Shown here: positions 45,443-55,115 of the stretch, piece by piece
Position numbering within the stretch: the first letter of the stretch is position 1
Layout: each line of letters begins with the position of its first letter
Assembly: GCA_024276605.1 (NCBI GenBank)
Contig: JAJRWX010000026.1
Coordinates: 30,629 to 94,628, forward strand
Origin: Planctomycetota bacterium
GTDB lineage: Bacteria > Planctomycetota > Phycisphaerae > UBA1845
Direction of reading: 5' to 3'
Length of the DNA: 64,000 nt
Notes under the pieces: model-generated
The model's input: only the letters and a program-made list of their open reading frames with translations
Told to the model about the DNA's origin: nothing
Databases searched by the model: none
Translations under genes and position numbers: made by a program

Positions 45443-47020
45443 ATGTGCTGGACACACCGCATTGTCGTTGGCGTTTTACTATGTATCACTATTGGCCCGA
45501 TTTGCCGGGCGGCTGGGCCGGCGGATTTTTTGGTTAATCAACTCAAAATAGAGAATTTCAAACAGAACATTGCCGACCTGGCGGCTTTTGGGACAAGGCA
45601 TTGGCAACAGCCGGAGAATGCGCAGGCGATTGACTTTATCAAACAGAAGTTGGAATCCTACGGGTATACCAATGTCACGTTGGATCCATACGTTTTCAAC
45701 GCGACGAATATGAATAACGTCTATGCCACAAAAATAGGAACGGTGCAGCCGTTGGACATGTACATCGTAAGTGCACACATGGATAGCATTAACTTTTCTG
45801 ATTTTCGAGATGCCGGCGGTGCTGACGACGATGGATCGGGGAGCGCACTGGTACTCGAACTGGCACGTGTATTTGCCGGTGTTGAGACTGACATTAGTAT
45901 CCGTTTTGCATTCTGGAATAATGAAGAGACGGGATTAAATGGGAGTGAGGCGTATGTCACCGCTCATCGTACACTGCAAGGCACGCCCGCTGAACCGAAT
46001 TGGCTAGGCGTCATCCAACACGATATGATTCTATACGACCACTTAGCCGTTCCGGATGCCGACGTCGAATATAATGCCAATCGCACATTCGGCGGTAATG
46101 CCATCATATTGGCAAATGCTGTCGGGGGTGCGATGGCACGCTACGGGACCATGCCCGCTGAAGTCACAGATGATATGTGTTGTACCGATTCCGTTTCCTT
46201 TGAAGCGCTTGCCCCGGCTATAAGTGTACGTGAAAATCGCCGCAGACTGGAAATTGGTAACGGTAGCCAACCACATTGGCATCAACCGACGGATGTCTTC
46301 GCGACATATACTGATGCGGATTTCGAGTTCGGATTTAATATCGTAAAGATGACAGGTGGAGCACTGGCTGAGTTGGTTAATGCTCAACCAGCAGCACCTG
46401 CGATCCCGACATCGACGGAAGATGTCATGACTAAAGATAGGTATATTTCGATCGATGTATCAGGTTCCGCCTTGAATGATGTAGCCTACCGCGTGACAAG
46501 AGTGGCCGGTGGCAGCGCTTGGTACGCTGACTGTGGCAATGTCGTTGCTGGTGGCAGTGAAGGACATTTTGTCGGGTTGACGCAAACTCCGATTTTCTGT
46601 GATTGGAGTGCCTCCCCTATACTTCATGTACATGGTTGTGAAGTTGTCCCCGGTAATGCATATACCATCGAAACGCTTTTTGATGCGACAACAGCTTCAG
46701 CGGCCATCACCATAAACACGACTGCACCGGACGTGGTATCGTCGCGTCAATTCGGCGATAGTGTAGGCTCCTTTAGCGGTAGCATGTGGTCTGCACCGGA
46801 CGGTATTGTAACAACTAGCGACATCATAGCGGCTGTGCAAAAATTTTCTAATGCCGGCGGCCCTCCTCACCGCGCCCGGGTTGATACTGACGGCAAGGAT
46901 GTCAATACGATAATCGCATCCAATGATATTTTGCGAGCCGTGCGGGGTTTCGCAGCTGATGAATTTGGCTTCGGTGCTACGGGATGCCTGAAGGGTACAT
47001 GTGTGCCAAGCTGTCCATAG
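45443..47020 (+). CDS. M28-family zinc aminopeptidase with C-terminal dockerin-like module
   Basis: Secreted peptidase, 525 residues from the ATG at 45443, with AAGGAGG 6 nt upstream. Signal peptide RIVVGVLLCITIGPICRAA. The M28 di-zinc site is visible: His112 in SAHMDS, Asp128 in GADDDGSG, Glu161-Glu162 in WNNEETG, Asp194 in VIQHDM and a late His in HWHQPTD. After a linker, residues ~355-525 are the same module as in its neighbours (MTKDRYISIDV, HVHGCEVVPGN, SRQFGDSVGSF, DGIVTTSDIIAAVQKF). The enzyme is therefore tagged with the domain that marks this cluster. Confidence 0.93.
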   Translation: MCWTHRIVVGVLLCITIGPICRAAGPADFLVNQLKIENFKQNIADLAAFGTRHWQQPENAQAIDFIKQKLESYGYTNVTLDPYVFNATNMNNVYATKIGTVQPLDMYIVSAHMDSINFSDFRDAGGADDDGSGSALVLELARVFAGVETDISIRFAFWNNEETGLNGSEAYVTAHRTLQGTPAEPNWLGVIQHDMILYDHLAVPDADVEYNANRTFGGNAIILANAVGGAMARYGTMPAEVTDDMCCTDSVSFEALAPAISVRENRRRLEIGNGSQPHWHQPTDVFATYTDADFEFGFNIVKMTGGALAELVNAQPAAPAIPTSTEDVMTKDRYISIDVSGSALNDVAYRVTRVAGGSAWYADCGNVVAGGSEGHFVGLTQTPIFCDWSASPILHVHGCEVVPGNAYTIETLFDATTASAAITINTTAPDVVSSRQFGDSVGSFSGSMWSAPDGIVTTSDIIAAVQKFSNAGGPPHRARVDTDGKDVNTIIASNDILRAVRGFAADEFGFGATGCLKGTCVPSCP

Positions 47021-47131
47021 GCGCGTTTCTTTACAGGACTATTTTGACGGATAAGACACTCATACTTGCTGTATATTTCCTGGTGATGAACCACAGACAT
47101 TTGATAGCCCAAACTATTAAGATATGAAGAA

Positions 47132-47159
47132 GCCCCGGAGCGGATTAACACTCCGGGGC
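47132..47159. terminator. Convergent-gene terminator
   Basis: GCCCCGGAG-CGGATTAACA-CTCCGGGGC, a perfect 9-bp stem with a 10-base loop between two genes that end toward each other (M28 peptidase and the collagen-like gene). Confidence 0.8.
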
Positions 47160-47205
47160 CTTATAAATCTCCGTCGACCATCCGACGGTTGGAGTAGGTT
47201 ATTAC

Positions 47206-50200
47206 TTAGTTTACTGAATCCGAATCCGGATACGAATCAGAATCCGAATCAGAACCTGAGTCCGAATCGCCATCATGATCGTTGTCATCGCAAGGTGACG
47301 TGCATGAGGCATCAATGATCGAAGCAATCTGTTGCACTAGACTATGACCATGATCAGACGCTGAAGCGTCAACCATGATGCCACCGGTAGCAGCGGCAGC
47401 ATCTGCTGCCAATACCTTCACGCATGCGCTAGCTTCCCTGGCAATGATGGGTGAAATCATGACATCATTGGCGTTGGCGATGTCAATAGCGTTATCGATA
47501 GCTCCTCGATCATCACCAGGATCATCACATGGTTCACCCAAGCACGGTGCGGCATTGCTAATCGGCACAACGATTCGGACGGCGCCGGGTAACCATTCTC
47601 GTTCCTGCGCTACAGTGGCCGTAGCAGGCCCCCAATTCCGATCACGAAATGGAGAAAGACCTGTAACACCGTCTTCATAGCCCCACAGATCACCAGGACA
47701 ACCATCCGGATCACCGGGAACAGTCCGGCTATATACCGTACCCACGTTTTCTCGCTCATAAGTGATACAACTCGGAAGCTCAACTTGCGTGTAGGGTGCA
47801 ATCGCCAGCACCTCGAAGTTGACCGTCGTGCCTTGCTCTTCCAGCTCTTCGACAATTCCTTCGATAGTGTCACACAGGTCATCTCCCTCTGATTGCATCG
47901 CATCTGATGTATCCATGATGAATACCATATCAACCGAAGGACACTCCGTTTCAACTTCACCACATATACATTCCGTATCATTTACATCTGTTAATACAGT
48001 GGCATTTGTGACGCTCAGCTGCGAACCCACCTCAGATTCATAGAATTCCGCACCTGCGAACGTGTAGCATCCACCATCGTCAAAAGCTTCCATCAAGTTG
48101 ACTTCAAATGCGAGTAAGTCACCAGGGTTTAAATCATTAGGTAGATGCAGGCCATCGGCTGGATCTGTGCCGGGGTTATTCAATGGCAGATCAATGACCA
48201 ATAGCGTACCAAATGGCGATGAAACCTGCGGTACATCCAGCTTGATGTATCGCTCGTCGCCGTATCGCGTGATCGTTGTACCGTGCGATGCACGGAATGC
48301 GTCGAGACGGAAAACAAAGCAACCATCGGTAGGCGGCCCATCCCGCCAAATAAACACACGCATCGTGACAGGATTGCCTGGGGTATAACGAACTGGCATA
48401 GCCATGCGATAAGCCAACACATCGACGCCCTCCGAACCGCACGCACCTATGGCCGGTTCTCGAATATCAACGATGGGTAGTGTTGATGTACCTACGGGTA
48501 TTGATCCATAATTACCATGTTCAACGGTGAAGAAATCTTCGACAAACAGATCAAACAGGCTCGAACCGGCTGGTCCCTGTTCGCCTTGTTCGCCCCGTTC
48601 ACCATCACGACCGTCTTGCCCATCGCGACCACGGCAATCGAGAACATCGACTGTTTGATCTCCATTAATATCTTCGGTGGCTAGGTCAGCTTCACCATTT
48701 TGGTTAAGATCCCAACAGTTAATACCATTCAAACCATTGGTACCGTTTTCTCCGTCCTTTCCATCTTGCCCGGCAGCGCCGCGGCAATCACGAACATCAA
48801 CAACTTGGTCATTGTTTACATCTTCGGTTAACAGATCAGGCAACCCGTTGTTGTTCAAATCCCAACAGTTTCGACCGTCTGAGCCATTCGTACCGTTAGT
48901 GCCGTCCTGACCATCGGTGCCGTTTGCACCACGACAATCCAACACGTTGACAATTAAGTCGTTGTTGAGGTCTTCAAATGGCACATCACCCATGCCGTTG
49001 CCGTTTAAGTCCCAACAGTTGCGCCCGTCAGCGCCATCCGTACCGTTGGTGCCATCATCGCCATCGGCACCTCTACAATCGAGCACCGTAAAGAACCCGT
49101 CTTGGTTAATATCTTCAGTTAGAAGATCACCAACACCATCGCCGTTGAGATCCCAGCAGCTCAGACCATCCGAACCGTCTGTTCCATTTGTACCGTTAGT
49201 GCCATCGGCCCCTCGGCAGTCAGCCACAGTGAAAAATACGTCTTGGTTAATATCTTCAGTTAAAAGATCGCCGATACCGTCGCCGTTGAGATCCCAGCAG
49301 TTCAGACCATCCGTGCCGTTTGTACCATTGGTGCCGTCAGTTCCATCCTGACCGCGACAATCACGCACATCGACCACGTTGTCTCCGTTAATATCCTCGG
49401 CTAAGTCTTTAATGCCATCGGCGTTTAGATCCCAACAACTGATTCCATCCGTGCCGTTCGTTCCATCAGTACCATCCATGCCGCTGCAGTCACGTACATC
49501 AACAACTTGGTCGCCATTAATATCTTCAGCGATGTCTTTGATACCATCACCATTCAAATCCCAGCAGTTGATACCATCGATGCCATTGGTGCCGTCAGTT
49601 CCATTCGTACCATTGGTACCATCCTGGCCACGACAATCGCGCACGTCGACGACTTGGTCGCCGTTCAGATCTTCTGCGAAATCTTTGATACCGTCGCCGT
49701 TTAGATCCCAGCAGTGGATACCATTAGTGCCATTAGTACCGTCTATTCCGTCCGTTCCTCGACAGTCTCTGACGTCGACGAGGTTATCGCCATTAACATC
49801 CTCAACAAAATCTTTGATGCCGTCAGCATTGAGATCCCAGCAATGGATGCCATCCGTACCGTTCGTGCCGTCTGTTCCATTCGTACCATCGGTACCGTCC
49901 GTCCCATTAGTCCCGTTCTGCCCATCAGCACCTCGGCAATCACGAATGTCGACAACTTCATCACCGTTTAAGTCTTCTTCGAAGTCTTTGATACCGTTTC
50001 CGTTTAAGTCCCAGCAGTTCCGGCCATCGATACCGTTAGTGCCATTACTACCGTCAATGCCGTTTGCTCCCTGGCAATCGCGGACATCAACCACTCCATC
50101 TCCATTCGTATCTTCGTTGAGTTCCGGTTCAGGCTCTCCGATGCCCAGCGCCAAAATAGTATAGGTTTCTTGATCGATAAGCTCTGGGAGGTCTCCAATT

Positions 50201-50742
50201 CCGTTGCCATTGAGATCCCAACAATTGATACCGTCATCACCAGGTTTACCGGCTGGGCCTGAGCCACCGCCACCACCGGCTGGGCCTGTTACACCCGGTT
50301 GACCGTCTTGACCGTCAACACCATTTGCGCCGTCGGCACCATCCAAACCGTTTGTACCGCTGACGCCATTGGCGCCTGCGGCACCTTGGCAATCCAAGGC
50401 GTTAAATTCGCCGTCGCCATTGGTATCTTCCTCTGTATCGTTTTGTCCATTACCATTAAGATCCCAGCAATTGATGCCGCTGGCGCCGGGCGTTGCTTGT
50501 CCTGCGCCCTCATCTGCATTGCCGAGGCCAAGCCCGAAAAAGCTGCCGTCGTTTAGAATGGCCAAGCCTAGCGCACCCAATAGCAAATCACGTTGATAAT
50601 CTTCCAGTCCCAAAAAGTCATTACCACCGCAGCCCACTATAGCTACCGGCGGCGTGGCCACTACTGCAGTTAGCATGACATAGCAAACCAGCCTTTGACT
50701 GATCGTTCCTCTCGAGAGTTTCCTCTTTAGGCTACTCATCAT
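47206..50742 (-). CDS. Collagen-like / calcium-loop repeat protein with vWA-like domain (1178 aa)
   Basis: Secreted, possible lipoprotein (lipobox-like AIVGC at ~38). Residues ~88-715 contain 12 copies of CWDLNGxGIxD ... EDxNxDxxVDVRDCRG, each a pair of calcium-binding loops flanked by Cys, separated by Gly-X-Y tracts (GTNGTDGTNGIDG). Residues ~740-920 form beta-rich domain(s) with Cys. Residues ~937-1147 look like a von Willebrand A domain (DMVFIMDTSDAMQS MIDAS-like). The end is an Asp/Ser tail (DSDSGSDSDSDSYPD). GAGGAG precedes the ATG pair. A fibre with adhesion domain is the likely role; Gly-X-Y triplets could form a collagen triple helix. Confidence 0.85.
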   Translation of the reverse strand: MMSSLKRKLSRGTISQRLVCYVMLTAVVATPPVAIVGCGGNDFLGLEDYQRDLLLGALGLAILNDGSFFGLGLGNADEGAGQATPGASGINCWDLNGNGQNDTEEDTNGDGEFNALDCQGAAGANGVSGTNGLDGADGANGVDGQDGQPGVTGPAGGGGGSGPAGKPGDDGINCWDLNGNGIGDLPELIDQETYTILALGIGEPEPELNEDTNGDGVVDVRDCQGANGIDGSNGTNGIDGRNCWDLNGNGIKDFEEDLNGDEVVDIRDCRGADGQNGTNGTDGTDGTNGTDGTNGTDGIHCWDLNADGIKDFVEDVNGDNLVDVRDCRGTDGIDGTNGTNGIHCWDLNGDGIKDFAEDLNGDQVVDVRDCRGQDGTNGTNGTDGTNGIDGINCWDLNGDGIKDIAEDINGDQVVDVRDCSGMDGTDGTNGTDGISCWDLNADGIKDLAEDINGDNVVDVRDCRGQDGTDGTNGTNGTDGLNCWDLNGDGIGDLLTEDINQDVFFTVADCRGADGTNGTNGTDGSDGLSCWDLNGDGVGDLLTEDINQDGFFTVLDCRGADGDDGTNGTDGADGRNCWDLNGNGMGDVPFEDLNNDLIVNVLDCRGANGTDGQDGTNGTNGSDGRNCWDLNNNGLPDLLTEDVNNDQVVDVRDCRGAAGQDGKDGENGTNGLNGINCWDLNQNGEADLATEDINGDQTVDVLDCRGRDGQDGRDGERGEQGEQGPAGSSLFDLFVEDFFTVEHGNYGSIPVGTSTLPIVDIREPAIGACGSEGVDVLAYRMAMPVRYTPGNPVTMRVFIWRDGPPTDGCFVFRLDAFRASHGTTITRYGDERYIKLDVPQVSSPFGTLLVIDLPLNNPGTDPADGLHLPNDLNPGDLLAFEVNLMEAFDDGGCYTFAGAEFYESEVGSQLSVTNATVLTDVNDTECICGEVETECPSVDMVFIMDTSDAMQSEGDDLCDTIEGIVEELEEQGTTVNFEVLAIAPYTQVELPSCITYERENVGTVYSRTVPGDPDGCPGDLWGYEDGVTGLSPFRDRNWGPATATVAQEREWLPGAVRIVVPISNAAPCLGEPCDDPGDDRGAIDNAIDIANANDVMISPIIAREASACVKVLAADAAAATGGIMVDASASDHGHSLVQQIASIIDASCTSPCDDNDHDGDSDSGSDSDSDSYPDSDSVN
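48560..50420. repeat. Long tandem-repeat DNA in the collagen-like gene
   Basis: Twelve tandem units, typically 120-190 bases, each encoding a Gly-X-Y spacer and a Cys-flanked calcium loop pair. Units differ by many silent and amino-acid changes, so they are not newly expanded, but spacer length varies strongly (from about three to more than ten triplets), as expected where slippage acts. Confidence 0.8.
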
Positions 50743-51403
50743 CTTTCTTTCTCCTCACTCAATAGATTAGAAACCAGGCAAATACTCCATGTTCTCGAGC
50801 AGAGCTTACAGAAACGTTTTGTAAGTACTAACGTCACCCATGGCGCACGGCGCGCAACTCTGCGTCATTCATATGTGTATTTGTTAACCCCCTCATATTG
50901 CGTTTTGTGCGATACGCCAACTCTAAAGTCAGGCGTGACAGGCTCATTGCCCTATGAGCACAAGTAACGCACAGATGTGTGCATTTGATTCATGCGCACA
51001 TAACGTTTTCCCCGTTCAATACTAGACCTACAGATTTTGCTAATCAAATAGGCAACGAAAACTTTAGATGTGTAGCTAAGGACCGATAGATTTAATTCAA
51101 TGAGAAAGCAATACGGTACGATATAGTAAAACATTTATCGGGCGCTTTCATGAAGTAGGAGAAGTTTCAGTTGCTATTATGTGGATACCTCGTGTACCAA
51201 GCGATGATCTATGACTCGCCGATAACAACGTGAGGTATGTGGACTTGTCATGTTATGGATAAAACTAGGGGTCGTTTACAATCCGCGGTCGCGTTAGTCG
51301 GACGCGGCCTGACAACTACGAAAAGACGATCTACTTCGTGCTGATTTATCAAGTGAACTAGTGGTTCATCATAAACCGTAAAGCACGGCAAATCCGTCAG
51401 CCA
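50743..51403. other. 661-base intergenic region
   Basis: Promoter region of the collagen-like gene and the 3' side of the membrane glycosyltransferase gene. No gene recognised. The stretch CCGCGGTCGCG ... GACGCGGCC near 51285-51310 is GC-rich but no clear hairpin with T-tract is seen. Confidence 0.4.
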
Positions 51404-53398
51404 CTAGTTGATCCATTCATGCCGGTAGATGGTAGCGTTCTCGGATCGTGTACCCTTTATCGGTGTGAGTGTGAAGGCGTGAAGGGTGAGCGGCTCAAGT
51501 GAAATATCCAACTGTAGTACATGAGCTATGCGTGTGGCTAGGCTAGCAGGTGCGATAAGTGTTACCACATTCCCATTCAATGATCGGCTTTGTGCAAAGA
51601 ATACGACATCATGCAAAATCGATTGGCCTAGATTATCGATACAGCCCATGACATGGCTTATAGCCGAGCCGTCGGTGCTGATCGCCAAGAACACGGTTTT
51701 TTCAGGATCGGTATCATCCAGGCTTGATATAACTTCCCTCACACCAACCCACCTACGCACGGGTACGCCGCGAATATCACTAGCAGAAACGTTGGCCAGG
51801 AATGGTGGGATGGGACGGGGTACGATAGCTGCTTGCTCAGTATCCGGTTGATAGGAAATTTCTCCGTGCTGTTTGTCGTATTGGAAACCAACGACGATTT
51901 CAACGGTTTCGCCGAGAGGTACGGCTAATAATCGATCGATGGTTTCATGCGGTTGATACCACTCAATCTGCCAATGGTTAGCCATACAACGTGCTATCCA
52001 TCGTGGCCCGAAAGTCTGAGGCTTTTCATTGATTCTCTGCACCATGCCTCCCCAATCCGGATAGATGGCGTCGTGTGCCTGGGCACGTGCATGGGGAAAT
52101 GCCATAATGGATGCCACCGCAAGTATGATGGGAGCACCGAGGGCTGCCGCGTTGGGATGGATAATACGCTGCGTTGCGGCTAACGTTTTAGCAAACCCCA
52201 CACCAACTAACACGGCTATTAGAACCACCCACAGGCCGAAGTTTCTGGGATAACCGGCTGATCCATTCAGCACCATAAACAGCAGCATTAACGCCCCACT
52301 GACAGCCAGCGCCTTTAACCACCACGGGTCACACGATCTGCGATGTGTCATCACACCCACTAAAAACAGTGGAATAAGAATGATATACGTTACCCCAAGC
52401 AAATGAGTTAGCGCATCAGTTACAAATACCATAAAATCGTGAGTGCTATGTACGGGAACACCCATGTTTGACGCCGTGAATGATAAGGATGGCCATCTAT
52501 CTATCGTGTATAGGCTCATGAATCCAATGAGACCGCACGTTACCAATAGCATTACCGATCTTAGTCTTTTTTCATCCACCTTGGATGTTACACGTTTTGG
52601 CAATATGAACACGCCCAATATCAAAACTGGAAGCGTCCAATACACCCATGCGGTATATACGGTCAATGATAAGTGGATGGCTACTATCACCACAAGCAAG
52701 GCTCTCAACTTACTATGAGGATGTCGGCGTAACCATTCAATCGCCATGATTAACAATGGTGCCAAAGCCATCGCCTCTGCATAGCCACGTGCTTGTGCAC
52801 CATAGACAATAGCATGTGGTGATAGGCTGACGATGATAGCTGCTACGGAACCTACCTCCACACGTTTTGTGAACCAGTATCCTGCAACACCGGCCACGGC
52901 AATGGCAATCATGCTCCAGAACATGGGCATGAGTCGAGCGGCCAATGGTGAGACCCCGAATAACTGTGTAGTCATATTCACCCAAAATCCGGTCGTCGTA
53001 TGGATGGCTGAAATGGTTGTAGGCGCACGCAGGCTACGCAAGGCACCGGAACGGGCATGGTATAATGACGGCTGATACACCGCCGCCTCGGCTTCGTTTG
53101 TTACATGGGCACCGGCGCCGGTAGTACGCCTGAACATGGGTATTTCGTCACACTGCCAAGAAAATTCTTTGGCTAATGACCACTTCACTTGCATAGAGGA
53201 GACGGCGGTGATTGATGCGATGATGATAAATGACCAACGCGAGATAGTTGAGATCGCCCCCGACCATGTTTGACCAATAGGCTTCACTTCGACAGACGCG
53301 AGTGAGTGATTAGAAGTAGATATAACTGATTGCGTCATGGTCCACGTTACATCACTTACAGGGCCTTTGTTTATTGTGTATCGCTGCTTCGAAACCAC
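51404..53398 (-). CDS. GT39-like membrane glycosyltransferase
   Basis: A 664-residue polytopic inner-membrane protein with an N-terminal cytoplasmic tail, about nine TM helices and a C-terminal soluble region. The first periplasmic loop has WQCDEIPMFR, the Asp-Glu pair conserved at the same place in GT-C enzymes (ArnT/PMT, GT39/83), followed by a TFT-like helix and GARARGYAEA-type loop (VYGAQARGYAEAMA). These transfer a lipid-carried sugar onto protein or lipid. A start at MTQSVIST (53338) is possible. Next to a lipid-sugar GT2 gene on the same strand, which may supply its donor. Confidence 0.78.
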   Translation of the reverse strand: MVSKQRYTINKGPVSDVTWTMTQSVISTSNHSLASVEVKPIGQTWSGAISTISRWSFIIIASITAVSSMQVKWSLAKEFSWQCDEIPMFRRTTGAGAHVTNEAEAAVYQPSLYHARSGALRSLRAPTTISAIHTTTGFWVNMTTQLFGVSPLAARLMPMFWSMIAIAVAGVAGYWFTKRVEVGSVAAIIVSLSPHAIVYGAQARGYAEAMALAPLLIMAIEWLRRHPHSKLRALLVVIVAIHLSLTVYTAWVYWTLPVLILGVFILPKRVTSKVDEKRLRSVMLLVTCGLIGFMSLYTIDRWPSLSFTASNMGVPVHSTHDFMVFVTDALTHLLGVTYIILIPLFLVGVMTHRRSCDPWWLKALAVSGALMLLFMVLNGSAGYPRNFGLWVVLIAVLVGVGFAKTLAATQRIIHPNAAALGAPIILAVASIMAFPHARAQAHDAIYPDWGGMVQRINEKPQTFGPRWIARCMANHWQIEWYQPHETIDRLLAVPLGETVEIVVGFQYDKQHGEISYQPDTEQAAIVPRPIPPFLANVSASDIRGVPVRRWVGVREVISSLDDTDPEKTVFLAISTDGSAISHVMGCIDNLGQSILHDVVFFAQSRSLNGNVVTLIAPASLATRIAHVLQLDISLEPLTLHAFTLTPIKGTRSENATIYRHEWIN

Positions 53399-53458
53399 CT
53401 CTCGATCAAAGACCGGGTTCGATTGCTACAATAAAATAGCGATTGCTTCAGCCGTTAG

Positions 53459-55048
53459 TTATATGAACTTGATGCGCTTGGCGGCAAAGACGCACATGCG
53501 GAGCAATTGCCACCCATGACTGAAACGCGAAATGTTGGTTTCTCCATAAGTCCTTGACTTGTAGTGAATCGGAACATCAACGATTTTCAAATTTAATCTA
53601 GCCGCACCAAACAGCAGATCGAAATCGCCGAAGGGATCAAAATCGCCAAAGTATGCACGATGCTTAGCCAATCGTTGATAGTCCGCACGGGTGAGAACTT
53701 TGGTTCCGCATAGTGTGTCTCTAAATCGTTGGGACAGTAAATAGGTAAACACCCACGCGAAGGCGGTGTTACCGAGAAAATTAAGGAAGCGCATGGCGTC
53801 ACGCTCCATCTGATAGATTAAGCGCGTGCCGTTGATAAACTCGCCACGCCCACTGGACAGGGTCGAAACAAAACCCGGCAGTTCTTCGGGGGGAACTGAT
53901 ATATCCGCATCCAAAATCATTAACACATCGCCAGTTGCTGATTCAAACCCTTTACGAACAGCGTCCCCTTTCCCCTTTCCATCTTGTTGCATACATTTGA
54001 TGACCAGCGGCCCCACATAGGATGAAGCTGTTTCCTGGATAACTTCCCAAGTGTTATCTGAACTTCCACCCTCCACGAAAATAAGTTCCTGGTGGCGCGC
54101 CATCATCGGCAGACGTTGAACAATTTCCTTGATGTGCCCTGCCTCATTTCTGGCTGGAACGACGATCGATACACTTTTTATGGCCGGCACTGGGTGCGCC
54201 TCATCTGGAATGGGTCTGGTCACTAGAATGTGCTGAGAACTCACGCGATGTATCAGAGGAAGATGCGCAACAAATCTATTGGCTATCGTGGAAAGCAAAG
54301 GCACATATACCGGCAATAAGGCCAGACCGAACGAACGGATGGTTTCAAGCCCGGACAGATCAGCCAACCGTCTCACTTCATCAAGTGGAACTAAATTGCG
54401 AACCGAGCCTTTCTTCACTGGCCAAAGTGAGACGGCGATACGACGAGTGGTTCGCCAAAATACGCCTTCGTGGACTATGAGAACGCGCGATCGATCATGA
54501 CAAACAGTACGCACTGCATCGAACAAGGCACGCATATCGTATACATCATCCATCACGTTGGCGATGATGACATAGTCAAATGTATCAGCTAAGGATTGAA
54601 TATCTTCACCGCATAGTTTCTTAAACCTCAATGCGGGATGACGTCGAGTGGCCGTTCGAATGGCTTCGCCATCGATATCAACACCTACACCTACCGATGG
54701 TTTGAGCGAAGCTAACAGTTCTCCTGTGCCGCAACCAATTTCCAGCACACGGGCACCCGGCTCCACGATGGTCGCCAAGCGACGATGGAGTAGCCTGGTG
54801 TGGTATTTCAATTTCGCAGTACCCGTTGATTCGGACTTGACTGCGTATTTTGAGGCGACAGCCTTTCGCCAGCCATTCGCATCGTCAACAGATGATGGCA
54901 GCGCCGGAGACACTTGCACGGAGGCTGTATCCTCATTGATTACCGTATGATTGACTTCGAGAGTTTGCTGCATATTCCTGTCCGCCATGCACCATGGTTG
55001 TGCTGGAATCACTAGAAACTGCGCCGATTCACTCTGCATAGCTTTCAA
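53459..55048 (-). CDS. Fusion: SAM methyltransferase + GT2 dolichol-phosphate-sugar-like transferase
   Basis: Two enzymes in one chain, 529 residues. Residues ~60-270 are a class I methyltransferase with motif I VLEIGCGTGELL. From ~290 a GT-A/GT2 domain begins (KSVSIVVPARNEAGHIKEIV), with the nucleotide-sugar DAD motif (ILDADISVP) and the acceptor segment DTLCGTKVLTRADYQ typical of polyprenyl-phosphate glycosyltransferases. The 61 bases before the membrane glycosyltransferase suggest one operon: lipid-linked sugar formation here, transfer by the GT39-like enzyme next. Internal ATG M21 is an alternative start. Confidence 0.9.
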   Translation of the reverse strand: MKAMQSESAQFLVIPAQPWCMADRNMQQTLEVNHTVINEDTASVQVSPALPSSVDDANGWRKAVASKYAVKSESTGTAKLKYHTRLLHRRLATIVEPGARVLEIGCGTGELLASLKPSVGVGVDIDGEAIRTATRRHPALRFKKLCGEDIQSLADTFDYVIIANVMDDVYDMRALFDAVRTVCHDRSRVLIVHEGVFWRTTRRIAVSLWPVKKGSVRNLVPLDEVRRLADLSGLETIRSFGLALLPVYVPLLSTIANRFVAHLPLIHRVSSQHILVTRPIPDEAHPVPAIKSVSIVVPARNEAGHIKEIVQRLPMMARHQELIFVEGGSSDNTWEVIQETASSYVGPLVIKCMQQDGKGKGDAVRKGFESATGDVLMILDADISVPPEELPGFVSTLSSGRGEFINGTRLIYQMERDAMRFLNFLGNTAFAWVFTYLLSQRFRDTLCGTKVLTRADYQRLAKHRAYFGDFDPFGDFDLLFGAARLNLKIVDVPIHYKSRTYGETNISRFSHGWQLLRMCVFAAKRIKFI

Positions 55049-55115
55049 GGCGCTTTATGCATGAGTTATCGGTAGTTGAATGGTCGAACTGATATAGCCA
55101 GATCGTGCCCCGACT

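Noticed and set aside
48560..50420. Regularly spaced repeats that could suggest a CRISPR array
   Set aside because: Units are coding, vary in sequence and length, encode calcium-loop/collagen units in one frame, and have no palindromic repeat or cas genes.
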